NCBI GenBank assembly: GCA_031394355.1
Contig: JANNSU010000072.1
Location: 1-64,000 of the forward strand
Source of the DNA: JAEUMY01 sp031394355
GTDB lineage: Bacteria > Pseudomonadota > Gammaproteobacteria > Burkholderiales > Usitatibacteraceae
Reading direction: 5' to 3'
DNA: 64,000 nucleotides
Below the pieces are notes generated by a model. The model saw only the letters and a list, made by a program, of their open reading frames with translations, was not told where the DNA came from and did not search any database. The translations under genes were made by a program, and so were the position numbers. Each line of letters starts with the position of its first letter. Positions within the stretch are counted from its first letter, which is position 1. Positions 9,171 to 17,209 of the stretch are shown here, in pieces.

Positions 9171-9803
9171 ATGAAAACGACTCTGGTCCTGGTTCGCCAC
9201 GGTCAGACCGAGTGGAATGTTGTCGGCCGCATTCAGGGTCACGGCGACAGTCCATTGACCGCGCTGGGCGTTTGCCAGGCCGAGGCCATGTCGCAGCGAC
9301 TGCGGGATGAGCAATTTGACGCCATTGTTTCAAGCGACCTGGGTCGTGCGAGACGCACAGCCGAATTGCTCATGCCAGGTTGCATTGCGAATATTCGCCT
9401 GGAGCCCGGACTGCGCGAGCGCGCCTTTGGTGATGCCGAGGGCAGCACGTATGCCCAGATAGCAGGCAAGCATCCCGAGATGTTTTCTCGTGAGAAGGAA
9501 ACAGACCCACACTACGCACCCGCTGGTGGAGAAAGCCGTCAACAACACCTGGACCGGGTCCGCGCAACACTGGTTTCATTGGCAGAGCAAGAAGCGGGAT
9601 CACGAATACTCGTCGTCACGCACGGTGGTGTGCTGTCTTGTGTGTACCGCTGGCTGCACGACATACCGACTGCCGCGCCGCACCCCATAGACATCCCCAA
9701 CGTGGCTTACAACCGTATCGGCCTGCAGGCGAACAAATGGGCAGTGGAGGTCTGGGGTGACGTACAACATTTGGTTGGCGTGGACGTCACGGTGGCTGAA
9801 TGA
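9171..9803 (+). CDS. histidine phosphatase family protein (phosphoglycerate mutase-like)
   Basis: This 210-residue protein begins MKTTLVLVRHGQTEWNVVGR. That contains the RHG catalytic motif with the phosphorylated histidine, and the second catalytic histidine lies in VVTHGGVLSCVYRWL. Family members include cofactor-dependent phosphoglycerate mutases, RNase H-fused phosphatases and CobC-like phosphatases. The short length favours a broad phosphatase over a true glycolytic mutase. The palindrome at 9387-9398 reads Ala-Asn-Ile-Arg. The gene ends 22 bases from the convergent mltF-like gene. Confidence 0.88.
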   Translation: MKTTLVLVRHGQTEWNVVGRIQGHGDSPLTALGVCQAEAMSQRLRDEQFDAIVSSDLGRARRTAELLMPGCIANIRLEPGLRERAFGDAEGSTYAQIAGKHPEMFSREKETDPHYAPAGGESRQQHLDRVRATLVSLAEQEAGSRILVVTHGGVLSCVYRWLHDIPTAAPHPIDIPNVAYNRIGLQANKWAVEVWGDVQHLVGVDVTVAE

Positions 9804-9825
9804 GCGACTGTACGCCGCAGGGTCG

Positions 9826-11295
9826 TCACCGGCTCAGCATCGGCAACTTCGGCTTGTTGGCAGCCTCCTCTGGTGCCATGAACTTCAGTTCCGGCACATA
9901 AGGGGGCTCCAGCCGGCTGATGATGTCGTAGTAATTGCGAACGCTTTCCACAAAATGGACGGCTTCGTCGCCACGGCAGAAGCCATATTTCATCGCCTCG
10001 TAGTGCTGCGGATCACGCAGCAAGGGATAGGTTTTGCGGACATCCAGCCAGGAGTCGGCGTTCAGGCGCATCCGCTGGGTGAGGATTCGCGCGTCCTCCA
10101 GATGACCATACCCCTGGTTATAGGCGGCCAGGGCGAGCCAGGTACGGTCCGGTTCCGGAATGCGTGAGGGCACCGTATCGCGCAGCAATGCCAGGTACTT
10201 GGCACCACCCTGGATGCTGTCTCGAGGGTCAAGCCGGTTCTTCACCTTCATCCGGTCTGCAGTGTCTTCGGTGAGCATCATCAGGCCGCGTACACCCGTG
10301 GGGGACGTTGCATTCGGGTCCCAATGGCTCTCTTGATAGCCGATGGCGGCCAAAAGGCGCCACTCGATGCCCGTGATTTCTTCCGCCTCATGGAAAAATG
10401 GACGCAGCTTGGGCAGCACACTGCGGATGCGTGCAAGCAGCACCTCCGAATCGACAGGCTGAATTCGCTCCGTGTGACCGAAGTAGCGGTCTCTCACGCG
10501 AGCGAGGGTTCCATTGGCGCGCACCTTGTCGAAGAAAAGGCGGGCGCTCTGCTTGAGATCCTCATCGGCAGCTTTGGAGAATGCCCAGGCCACCTTGAGC
10601 TCGGGCCCCACATTGAATGCTGCCGCCAAATCCGGGTGGAGCCGCCGATTGACCGAGAAGCCGAGTGCGTCATAGAGCGCAAAGTCAACCTGCCGGGACT
10701 CAACCTGCCGGAGCAGCACATCATCCTGCTGCTCGGGTAGTGCCTCGATCTGCAGCCCGGGGTGCGTCGACAACAGATTCTGCAGAATCTCATGGGCGGG
10801 TGTGCCCGCGATGACTGCGATTTTTTTGTTGTTCAAGTCACCCAGATTGCGGGGGCGGATCTCTGCCTTGCGATGTACCAACTGATACTGGACAGACTTG
10901 TAGGATGGCCCGAAGGCGAAACGCGCACGCAACGCCTCGGTCTGGGCAAGCTGCGACGCGGCGATGTGCCCCTGGCCGAGCTCCATGGCCTCCAGCAGCT
11001 TTGCATGCGAGGGAAGGACTCGGAACGTTGCCCTCGCACCGAGTTCACGCGCGAACAGCATGGCCAGATCGTGCTCGTAGCCTGCACCTTTTTCATCATC
11101 GCGCGCCTTGTAGCCTCCGGGATTCTTCTGCAAGGTTGTCGCACCCTGCACGGTGAGGATCACCAGCTCGCCCGTCTCGCGAGGCGGGCGCAGTTCGGAT
11201 TGCATCCAGGCGGGCAGGCGTGCGCCGTCGCAGCTGGTCAGCATTGCGATGAGCAGCAGCAAGGCAGCCAGAAAAGGTGCGTTGGCGATGCGCAT
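9826..11295 (-). CDS. mltF: membrane-bound lytic murein transglycosylase F-like lipoprotein
   Basis: This 489-residue protein has a lipoprotein signal (LLLIAMLTSC lipobox). It continues with a periplasmic solute-binding (SBP_bac_3-like) domain (about residues 40-275) and a C-terminal lysozyme-like SLT domain. The catalytic glutamate is in IGYQESHWDPNATSPTGVRG, and AAYNQGYGHLEDARIL matches the SLT motif. MltF cleaves peptidoglycan glycan strands at the outer membrane. ATG 11295 is preferred over TTG 11313 because it starts directly on the signal peptide. It is divergent from ispD. Confidence 0.9.
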   Translation of the reverse strand: MRIANAPFLAALLLLIAMLTSCDGARLPAWMQSELRPPRETGELVILTVQGATTLQKNPGGYKARDDEKGAGYEHDLAMLFARELGARATFRVLPSHAKLLEAMELGQGHIAASQLAQTEALRARFAFGPSYKSVQYQLVHRKAEIRPRNLGDLNNKKIAVIAGTPAHEILQNLLSTHPGLQIEALPEQQDDVLLRQVESRQVDFALYDALGFSVNRRLHPDLAAAFNVGPELKVAWAFSKAADEDLKQSARLFFDKVRANGTLARVRDRYFGHTERIQPVDSEVLLARIRSVLPKLRPFFHEAEEITGIEWRLLAAIGYQESHWDPNATSPTGVRGLMMLTEDTADRMKVKNRLDPRDSIQGGAKYLALLRDTVPSRIPEPDRTWLALAAYNQGYGHLEDARILTQRMRLNADSWLDVRKTYPLLRDPQHYEAMKYGFCRGDEAVHFVESVRNYYDIISRLEPPYVPELKFMAPEEAANKPKLPMLSR

Positions 11296-11397
11296 GGCCC
11301 CGAGTCTCACCAATTTGTCCTCGTCTGTCTACCTCGCAGCGCGGCATGAAATCGCCCCAATGGGCGATAATGCCGCCAGTTCAAATACTTAATCAAA

Positions 11398-12081
11398 ATG
11401 TCTCAACAAATTGTTGCCATCGTCCCGGCTGCCGGGCTCGGTACCCGGCTGGGAGATTCGCGGCCGAAACAGTATCTCGATCTTGGCGGACAGCCCATGA
11501 TTCATCACGCTCTGTCCGCATTGTCCCGGGTTCGCCGCCTCTCGCGAATATTCGCAGTGTTGTCGCCGGGAGACCAGCACTGGAGCCGGTTCGACTGGCA
11601 CTCGCTGGATGGACGTGTCGAGGTTCTCCAATGCGGTGGCGCCCAGCGTGGCGAGACCGTGCTGAACACCCTGAATCATCTTGCGTCCTCGATGGCGCCA
11701 GACGACTGGGTATTGGTGCACGACGCGGCCAGGCCCTGCATTCGCACGGAATTGATCGAACAGTTCATTGATGAGCTTGGGGCCGACCCTGTAGGTGGAT
11801 TGCTGGCGCTTCCGGTGTCGGATACGCTCAAGTCCAGTGATGAAAACCAGCGGGTAAGCCGCACCTTGCCGCGCGAAGGGCTATGGCGAGCGCAAACCCC
11901 GCAGATGTTCCGCTTTGGCTTGTTGCATGCTGCGATGATCAGGATGCCGGGTGCCACCGATGAAGCGCAGGCGCTGGAAGCGCTGGGTCATTCAGCGCGA
12001 CTCATCGTCGGCGACAGCGTCAACCTCAAAGTGACTTATGCCAGTGATCTCAAGCTGGCTGAGATTCTCCTGAAAGGATAG
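11398..12081 (+). CDS. ispD: 2-C-methyl-D-erythritol 4-phosphate cytidylyltransferase IspD
   Basis: IspD attaches CMP to methylerythritol phosphate in the non-mevalonate isoprenoid pathway. The 227-residue protein shows the nucleotide-binding PAAGLGTRLGDSRPKQYL motif, HDAARPC, and the C-terminal TDEAQALEALGHSARLIVGD. Its stop precedes the ispF start by a few bases, giving the usual ispDF operon. The palindrome at 11544-11555 reads Arg-Ile-Phe-Ala. Confidence 0.97.
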   Translation: MSQQIVAIVPAAGLGTRLGDSRPKQYLDLGGQPMIHHALSALSRVRRLSRIFAVLSPGDQHWSRFDWHSLDGRVEVLQCGGAQRGETVLNTLNHLASSMAPDDWVLVHDAARPCIRTELIEQFIDELGADPVGGLLALPVSDTLKSSDENQRVSRTLPREGLWRAQTPQMFRFGLLHAAMIRMPGATDEAQALEALGHSARLIVGDSVNLKVTYASDLKLAEILLKG

Positions 12082-12086
12082 TGAAC

Positions 12087-12575
12087 ATGTTTCCAGTCAA
12101 GTACCGGATTGGTCAGGGTTTCGATGTGCACCAATTGGTGCCGGGGCGGCCGTGCATCATTGGCGGCGTGAACATTCCGTTCGAGAAGGGGCTGCTTGGC
12201 CACTCGGATGCGGACGTGCTGATCCACGCCATCTGCGATGCGGTGCTCGGTGCGGCAGCGTTGGGTGATATCGGCCAGCACTTCCCAGACAGTGACTCGC
12301 GCTACAAGGGAATCAACAGCAGGGAGCTCTTGCGCCAGGTGTCGCGTCTGGTCGCCACCAAGGGCTGGGTGGTGGGCAACATTGATGCAACCATCATCGC
12401 CGAGGCGCCGCGCATGTCGCCACACGTGCACAAAATGGTTGCCAACATTGCAGAAGATGTGGGTATTCCTTCTGCTTTCGTGAATGTGAAGGCGACGACC
12501 ACCGAGAAGCTCGGATTTGTCGGCCGAGGTGAAGGGATTGCCGCGCAGGCGATTTGTTTGCTCACGCCACCTTGA
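12087..12575 (+). CDS. ispF: 2-C-methyl-D-erythritol 2,4-cyclodiphosphate synthase IspF
   Basis: IspF cyclises CDP-methylerythritol 2-phosphate two steps after IspD. The 162-residue protein contains GQGFDVHQL and HSDADVLIHAICDAVLGAAALGDIG in sections, which supply the zinc ligands (DxH and His), and the signature TTTEKLGFVGRGEGIAAQA. I chose ATG 12087 because GAAAGGA lies eight bases upstream; the in-frame GTG at 12081 sits too close to it. Confidence 0.97.
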   Translation: MFPVKYRIGQGFDVHQLVPGRPCIIGGVNIPFEKGLLGHSDADVLIHAICDAVLGAAALGDIGQHFPDSDSRYKGINSRELLRQVSRLVATKGWVVGNIDATIIAEAPRMSPHVHKMVANIAEDVGIPSAFVNVKATTTEKLGFVGRGEGIAAQAICLLTPP

Positions 12576-12582
12576 TCTCGAC

Positions 12583-13035
12583 GTGAGTTCTCCGCGGAAG
12601 CTGTCGGCCGGGTTGCCTGGCGTCTGGCTGGGTCGACTACCGGCTATTGGGGTGGTCATGCTGATGTTGGTCATGCTGCTCACCGGGTCGGGGGGCGACT
12701 GGAGTGCAGGCCGCATTCTGGCAGCGGCCTTCATGCTGCTCGTATTGGGTCTTGTGGTCTGGTTCCAGTTCAGCGCGTTGCCGATGACGGTAACGGATCA
12801 CGGCAGCCATCTCGAGGTGGCCGCGCGCGGCCTGTCTGCCGTTGTGCCGCTTACAGCCATTCGCGAAGTCGAGTACAAGCCTGTGATGCTCGGCAATCTC
12901 GTTACCCTTTACCTGTTCGAGCCTGGACCGCTGGGTGCCGCGATTGCCTACATGCCGATAGGCGGATTCCGGCGCAATGTTCAACAGGATGTGGATGATC
13001 TCAGACGCCGCGTCCTTCACGCCCGGCTGGGCTGA
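12583..13035 (+). CDS. small membrane protein, PH-like (function unknown)
   Basis: A GTG start at 12583 gives 150 residues with two adjacent transmembrane helices (about residues 15-62: IGVVMLMLVMLLTG, then ILAAAFMLLVLGLVVWF). A soluble tail follows (MTVTDHGSHLEVAARGLSAV, IREVEYKPVMLGNLVTLY) that resembles small bacterial PH-like domains. It starts seven bases after ispF and is probably co-transcribed. The longer open frame overlaps ispF and is unlikely. No function can be assigned. Confidence 0.65.
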   Translation: MSSPRKLSAGLPGVWLGRLPAIGVVMLMLVMLLTGSGGDWSAGRILAAAFMLLVLGLVVWFQFSALPMTVTDHGSHLEVAARGLSAVVPLTAIREVEYKPVMLGNLVTLYLFEPGPLGAAIAYMPIGGFRRNVQQDVDDLRRRVLHARLG

Positions 13036-13050
13036 ACACGCATGGCACTT

Positions 13051-13062
13051 GCGAATATTCGC
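13051..13062. repeat. iterated palindrome between convergent genes
   Basis: This copy is extended to an 18-bp perfect palindrome, CTTGCGAATATTCGCAAG (13048-13065). It lies between the PH-like membrane gene and the convergent kinase gene and could act as a short bidirectional hairpin. Confidence 0.9.
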
Positions 13063-13124
13063 AAGGTTTCAAGGCACTTCGGGGAGTCGCCCTTCAGGTC
13101 GTACCGGGGCTTGCTTGAGCCAGG

Positions 13125-14411
13125 TCAGCGCTTGACCTGTGCGAGGACGTTGCTGGTCCAGGCGAGACGTTCGATGAGAGTCTTCAGGAACTGGCGATTG
13201 AAGCGCAACTGGCAGGCGTCCGACAACTGCTCCAACTGCACATCCTGAATCTTGAGGAGTTGCACCTCCGAGACCGAAATGATCGAGGCGGTGCGGCGAG
13301 TCTTGCTCCCGGATAGATAGGCCATCTCACCGAAGCAGTCGCCTTCCTTCAGCACGTTCAGCAATTTCCCATCCTTGATCACTTTGACCTGGCCGGACAC
13401 GATGATGAAAAACGCCTGACCAACATCGCCTTCCAGCAGCAGGCTCTGCTCGCGTGAATGGTTCTCCCAAATCGCACCGCGCAACACTTCCCAGATCTCG
13501 GCATCGCGAAAGTCGCGGAAAAAGTCGAGCCTGCGCAGGGAGTTGAATTTCTCAGCCGAGGAAATCTCGAAGCTGTATTTTTCCAGTTGCGGGAACGTCT
13601 CGGAAAGATCCCGTGCCATCTGAAACCACGAGGCATAGCGGATCTTCGGATCTTTCGCCATCGCCTTGTCGACGATTTCAACCAGTCGGTCAGGCAGCTC
13701 CGGTCGCAATTGCTTGATCGGCGGTGGGTCCTCATTGAGGATCTTGTTCAACATCTGTACCGAATTCGATGCCAGGAAAGGCAGCCGACCGGTGAGGATC
13801 TCGTACATCACCACGCCGAGGGAGTAGATGTCCGACTGCACGGAAGGCTCTTCCTCGTTGATCTGCTCCGGCGACATGTAGGCCGGGGAGCCGACGAAGC
13901 CGTCGATCTGGGTGTTCTCCGACGACGATATCTGGGCCGTGCCGAAATCACCGATCTTGATGTCATCCCGCTCCGAGAGAAGGATGTTTGCGCTTTTGAT
14001 GTCGCGGTGGATCACACCGCTCTGGAACGCGTAATCGAGCGCGCGACAGGCCTTGAAAATCACCAACACGGCCTGCCTGACAGGCAGCAAGTTCATCTCG
14101 GTACAAAACTTCTTCAGCGAGCCGCCCGGCACATACTCCATGACGATGTAGCGCATGTCGCCTTCAACGACTGCGTCATACACGCCAACGATATTTGGGT
14201 GGGAGAGCTTTCCCACGAGTGAGGCTTCGTTCAGGAACAGCTTCTGGAAGCGTTTCGCCTCATCGGGCGACATGCCTTCAATGCCGATGGCCAACTTGAT
14301 GGCGACTTTGCGGTCATTGAACTCGTCAACGCCCAGGTACACGACCGCAGTCGCGCCCCGACCGACTTCGGAGATCACGTTGTACTTGCCGATCCGATCA
14401 GGCTTTTGCAT
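13125..14411 (-). CDS. serine/threonine protein kinase fused to a cyclic-nucleotide-binding domain
   Basis: This 428-residue soluble protein has an N-terminal Hanks-type kinase (residues about 8-270). It shows glycine loop GRGATAVV, ATP-binding lysine VAIK (K39), catalytic HRD (D137) and metal-binding DFG (D155). A C-terminal cNMP-binding domain (about residues 305-415) has GQVKVI and GDCFGEMAYLSGSKTRRTAS, matching the phosphate-binding cassette of cAMP/cGMP receptors. No transmembrane segment is present, unlike PASTA-type kinases. Regulation of kinase activity by a cyclic nucleotide is a reasonable inference, as in eukaryotic PKG, where the domain order is reversed. Partners are unknown. Confidence 0.92.
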   Translation of the reverse strand: MQKPDRIGKYNVISEVGRGATAVVYLGVDEFNDRKVAIKLAIGIEGMSPDEAKRFQKLFLNEASLVGKLSHPNIVGVYDAVVEGDMRYIVMEYVPGGSLKKFCTEMNLLPVRQAVLVIFKACRALDYAFQSGVIHRDIKSANILLSERDDIKIGDFGTAQISSSENTQIDGFVGSPAYMSPEQINEEEPSVQSDIYSLGVVMYEILTGRLPFLASNSVQMLNKILNEDPPPIKQLRPELPDRLVEIVDKAMAKDPKIRYASWFQMARDLSETFPQLEKYSFEISSAEKFNSLRRLDFFRDFRDAEIWEVLRGAIWENHSREQSLLLEGDVGQAFFIIVSGQVKVIKDGKLLNVLKEGDCFGEMAYLSGSKTRRTASIISVSEVQLLKIQDVQLEQLSDACQLRFNRQFLKTLIERLAWTSNVLAQVKR

Positions 14412-14528
14412 GTAATTGGTGTCGCAGCGTGCTGGGCGTCAGGGGCGAGATTTGAGCAGAAGTGTAACCCAAGCCGACCCCCAGCCGGAAAGTTTTGCAA
14501 ATGTTATCAATTGTTTCGGCGGCATTTG

Positions 14529-15623
14529 TCACCTAAATGCGAGCTGGTCGGCCAACGCCTTCGCCAGACGACCCAAGCCAGCCGGCGATGCGTCATGCAC
14601 GGGTAGCGGCATGGCATCGCCGATATGGCGATAGTTTCGGTACATCGACTTTGTGTAGGCCGGGTCATAGTGGTGTGCAAGCAGTGCCTCCACCAGCGCA
14701 TCCCACTCGCCCCGTTCAGCAAGCGCCTTCCAGTCATTGATTCTCATGTCGGAATGGAGATCCTGCAAGCAATCCAGTTTTTGCCACAGGAGTGGGACGT
14801 CCTGCATGAGATGGCGATAATCTGCCTGGAGCAGGGCAACTCGTTCAGCCGGTGCAGTGTCCATGAGCACGCATTGCCCGTCCCGCATACGGTCCATCAG
14901 CGTGTCCGGAACGCGCAGGAGCCCGACCCGTTTGCTCTCGGCCTCCACCCATACCGGCCTGGTGGCGTCCAGACGATTCAGTGCGTCCCAGAGTGCAGTT
15001 TCAAATGACTTCTGAGAGGGCTGGGGCGCATTCGGCAGCTCGCCGAGCACCGAGCCGCGATGGGCTGCCATCTCTTCCAGATCCAGCACTTGAGCACCTG
15101 CTTCTCGAAGGGCCACCAGCAGCCTGCTCTTTCCTGATCCCGTTCGGCCACACACCACTTTGAACGTCAATTTCAACGGCAAGGTGTCCAGGTCGCGCCG
15201 GACCAAAGCCCGGAATGCCTTGTACCCCCCCTCAAGCTGAGCAGCCTGCCAACCAATGGCCCGCAGGATGTGGGTCATTGCCCCTGAGCGCGAGCCCCCT
15301 CGCCAGCAATAGACCAGTGGTCTCCAGTCTTTGGGCTTCGACGAGAAGTGCTGATCGATGTGGTTTGCGATGTTGCGGGCGACGAGGACAGCGCCCAATT
15401 TCTTGGCTTCAAATGCAGAAGCCTGCTTGTGCAAGCTACCCACCCGGGAACGCTCTTCATTACTCAGAACGGGATGATTTCTTGCACTTGGCACGCGGTC
15501 CTCGGCGTATTCATCCGGGCTGCGGACGTCGATGATCGTGTCGAATTTTGCAAGATTCTCGACAGCAAACCCGACGGCCAGCTGATCCGGTCGTGCTGGC
15601 CGATGCAGGCTGTGCTCGGTCAT
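14529..15623 (-). CDS. mnmH: tRNA 2-selenouridine synthase MnmH
   Basis: MnmH replaces sulphur by selenium in the wobble 2-thiouridine of some tRNAs, using selenophosphate and a geranylated intermediate. The 364-residue protein has an N-terminal rhodanese domain with the active cysteine (C106 in YCWRGGSRSGA) and a C-terminal P-loop domain (GRTGSGKS near residue 160). Its start overlaps the tesA stop (ATGA), so the two are co-transcribed. Selenophosphate synthetase (selD) is not in this window. Confidence 0.95.
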   Translation of the reverse strand: MTEHSLHRPARPDQLAVGFAVENLAKFDTIIDVRSPDEYAEDRVPSARNHPVLSNEERSRVGSLHKQASAFEAKKLGAVLVARNIANHIDQHFSSKPKDWRPLVYCWRGGSRSGAMTHILRAIGWQAAQLEGGYKAFRALVRRDLDTLPLKLTFKVVCGRTGSGKSRLLVALREAGAQVLDLEEMAAHRGSVLGELPNAPQPSQKSFETALWDALNRLDATRPVWVEAESKRVGLLRVPDTLMDRMRDGQCVLMDTAPAERVALLQADYRHLMQDVPLLWQKLDCLQDLHSDMRINDWKALAERGEWDALVEALLAHHYDPAYTKSMYRNYRHIGDAMPLPVHDASPAGLGRLAKALADQLAFR

Positions 15624-16330
15624 GACTTGACGCGAAGCGCGGTTTGAACTGCAGGCCAGACGTTGTCTAGCAGTCTGGGCTGGGCAGCTGCACCCGGATG
15701 CAGACCATCTGGCAGGAACAGTTGCGGCTTGTCCGCGATGCCCTCCAGCAGAAAGGGAACCAGTCCCGCCTTGTGCGACTTTGCCAGCACGGGATAGAGT
15801 TCACGGAACTCCCGGGCATATTCAAGGCCATAGTTGGGCGGAATCTGGATACCGACGAGAATCGGCACAGCACGAGCGGCCTTGATTTCGCGCACCATGG
15901 CATCCAGATTGCTGCGCGTGTCTGCCAGCGGTAGTCCTCGCAGCGCGTCATTGGCACCCAATTGCAGCAGCACATGGGTAGGTTTGTGGCGGAAAAGATC
16001 AGTTTTCAGTCGGGCTTTGCCGCCAAGGGTCGTCTCACCACTGACACTGGCGTTGATGACCCGGGACTGGGGATGCGATTTCTTGATGCGTTGTTCCATC
16101 AGGGAAACCCAGCCCAGAGATGGGTCGATGTTGTAGGCAGCCGACAGGCTGTCGCCAAAAACCATGATGCGTATCTCAGGCGATGATTGCGGGGATTGCG
16201 AGGTTTGCGAGGCTTGAGAAGAGGCTTGAACCGTCGTCCAGCCGCTACAAAGCACTACCAGCACCAAGAAGACGCTTTGTATCGCAATGCGATGCATCAA
16301 AGGCGAGGAATTGTGTAACGTGTCAGACAT
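15620..16330 (-). CDS. tesA: arylesterase / acyl-CoA thioesterase TesA (GDSL family)
   Basis: This periplasmic SGNH hydrolase has 236 residues with an N-terminal signal segment (SVFLVLVVLCSGW). The GDSL motif is FGDSLSAAYNI (nucleophile S61), the oxyanion block is LQLGANDALRG, and the Asp/His pair is in LPDGLHPG. A glutamine/serine-rich spacer (residues 36-50) precedes the catalytic domain. It is divergent from ybbA, a pairing conserved across proteobacteria. Confidence 0.95.
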   Translation of the reverse strand: MSDTLHNSSPLMHRIAIQSVFLVLVVLCSGWTTVQASSQASQTSQSPQSSPEIRIMVFGDSLSAAYNIDPSLGWVSLMEQRIKKSHPQSRVINASVSGETTLGGKARLKTDLFRHKPTHVLLQLGANDALRGLPLADTRSNLDAMVREIKAARAVPILVGIQIPPNYGLEYAREFRELYPVLAKSHKAGLVPFLLEGIADKPQLFLPDGLHPGAAAQPRLLDNVWPAVQTALRVKS

Positions 16331-16420
16331 TGCAAATTCTCCATTCGGTGGGTCTATTGTCCCTACCGGTTTGTTTCACATTCAAACCGGACCGATTCTC
16401 CGGAAAAGACCATCACTTCC

Positions 16421-17209
16421 ATGACCCTGTCAACACTCGCACGCCAGCAAGCAGCCTTACCCGACGCACCTGCAGATACTCAAGCTTCCCAGTCCAATGC
16501 ATTGCCCACCGCTACCGCTTCTGTACCGGTCGTGCCCGTTGTGAAGGTGGAGGGGCTTACCAAGCGGGTCTCGACAGCAGAACACGAGCTCACAATTGTC
16601 AAGGATGTGCATTTTACGGTGCAGGCCGGTGAAGCGGTCGCCATAGTGGGTGCCTCAGGGTCCGGAAAGTCAACGCTGCTCGGGCTGCTTGCCGGTTTGG
16701 ACACGCCAACGGCGGGCCGCGTTCTCATCAACGGCACTGATCTCAATGGCTTGGATGAAGATGGGCGCGCTGCGCTGCGGGGTCGCCTTGTGGGGTTCGT
16801 GTTTCAGTCTTTCCAGCTGCTACCGTCTCTCACTGCACGGGAAAATGTGATGCTGCCGCTTGAATTGGCGGGTATCGACCGTGCCGCTTCCCGGGCGGAA
16901 GACATTCTTGCCCGGGTTGGCCTGGGCGAGCGCATGGGCCATTACCCCAAGCAGCTTTCAGGTGGCGAGCAGCAACGGGTTGCCATCGCTCGGGCGTTTG
17001 TCACCGAGCCCACACTGCTGTTTGCCGACGAGCCCACCGGAAATCTCGATGCCCGTACCGGACAGACCATGATTGAACTCCTGTTTCAGCTGAATCGGGA
17101 GCGCGGTACAACGCTCATTCTGGTGACGCACGACACCGGGCTTGCCAGCCTGTGCGGTCGCAAGCTGACCATCGCCGCCGGCGAGATTGTCGAAGCGGGC
17201 GACGCATGA
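16421..17209 (+). CDS. ybbA: ABC transporter ATP-binding protein YbbA
   Basis: This 262-residue LolD/MacB-type ATPase has Walker A GASGSGKSTLLGLL, Q-loop FVFQSFQLLPSLTA, signature LSGGEQQRVAIARAF and Walker B LLFADEPTGNLDARTG. The first 40 residues are Ala/Pro-rich and not part of the fold, so a later start is possible. It partners the large permease that overlaps it by four bases. The YbbAP pair is thought to move or extract lipidic molecules at the inner membrane; its substrate is uncertain. Confidence 0.95.
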   Translation: MTLSTLARQQAALPDAPADTQASQSNALPTATASVPVVPVVKVEGLTKRVSTAEHELTIVKDVHFTVQAGEAVAIVGASGSGKSTLLGLLAGLDTPTAGRVLINGTDLNGLDEDGRAALRGRLVGFVFQSFQLLPSLTARENVMLPLELAGIDRAASRAEDILARVGLGERMGHYPKQLSGGEQQRVAIARAFVTEPTLLFADEPTGNLDARTGQTMIELLFQLNRERGTTLILVTHDTGLASLCGRKLTIAAGEIVEAGDA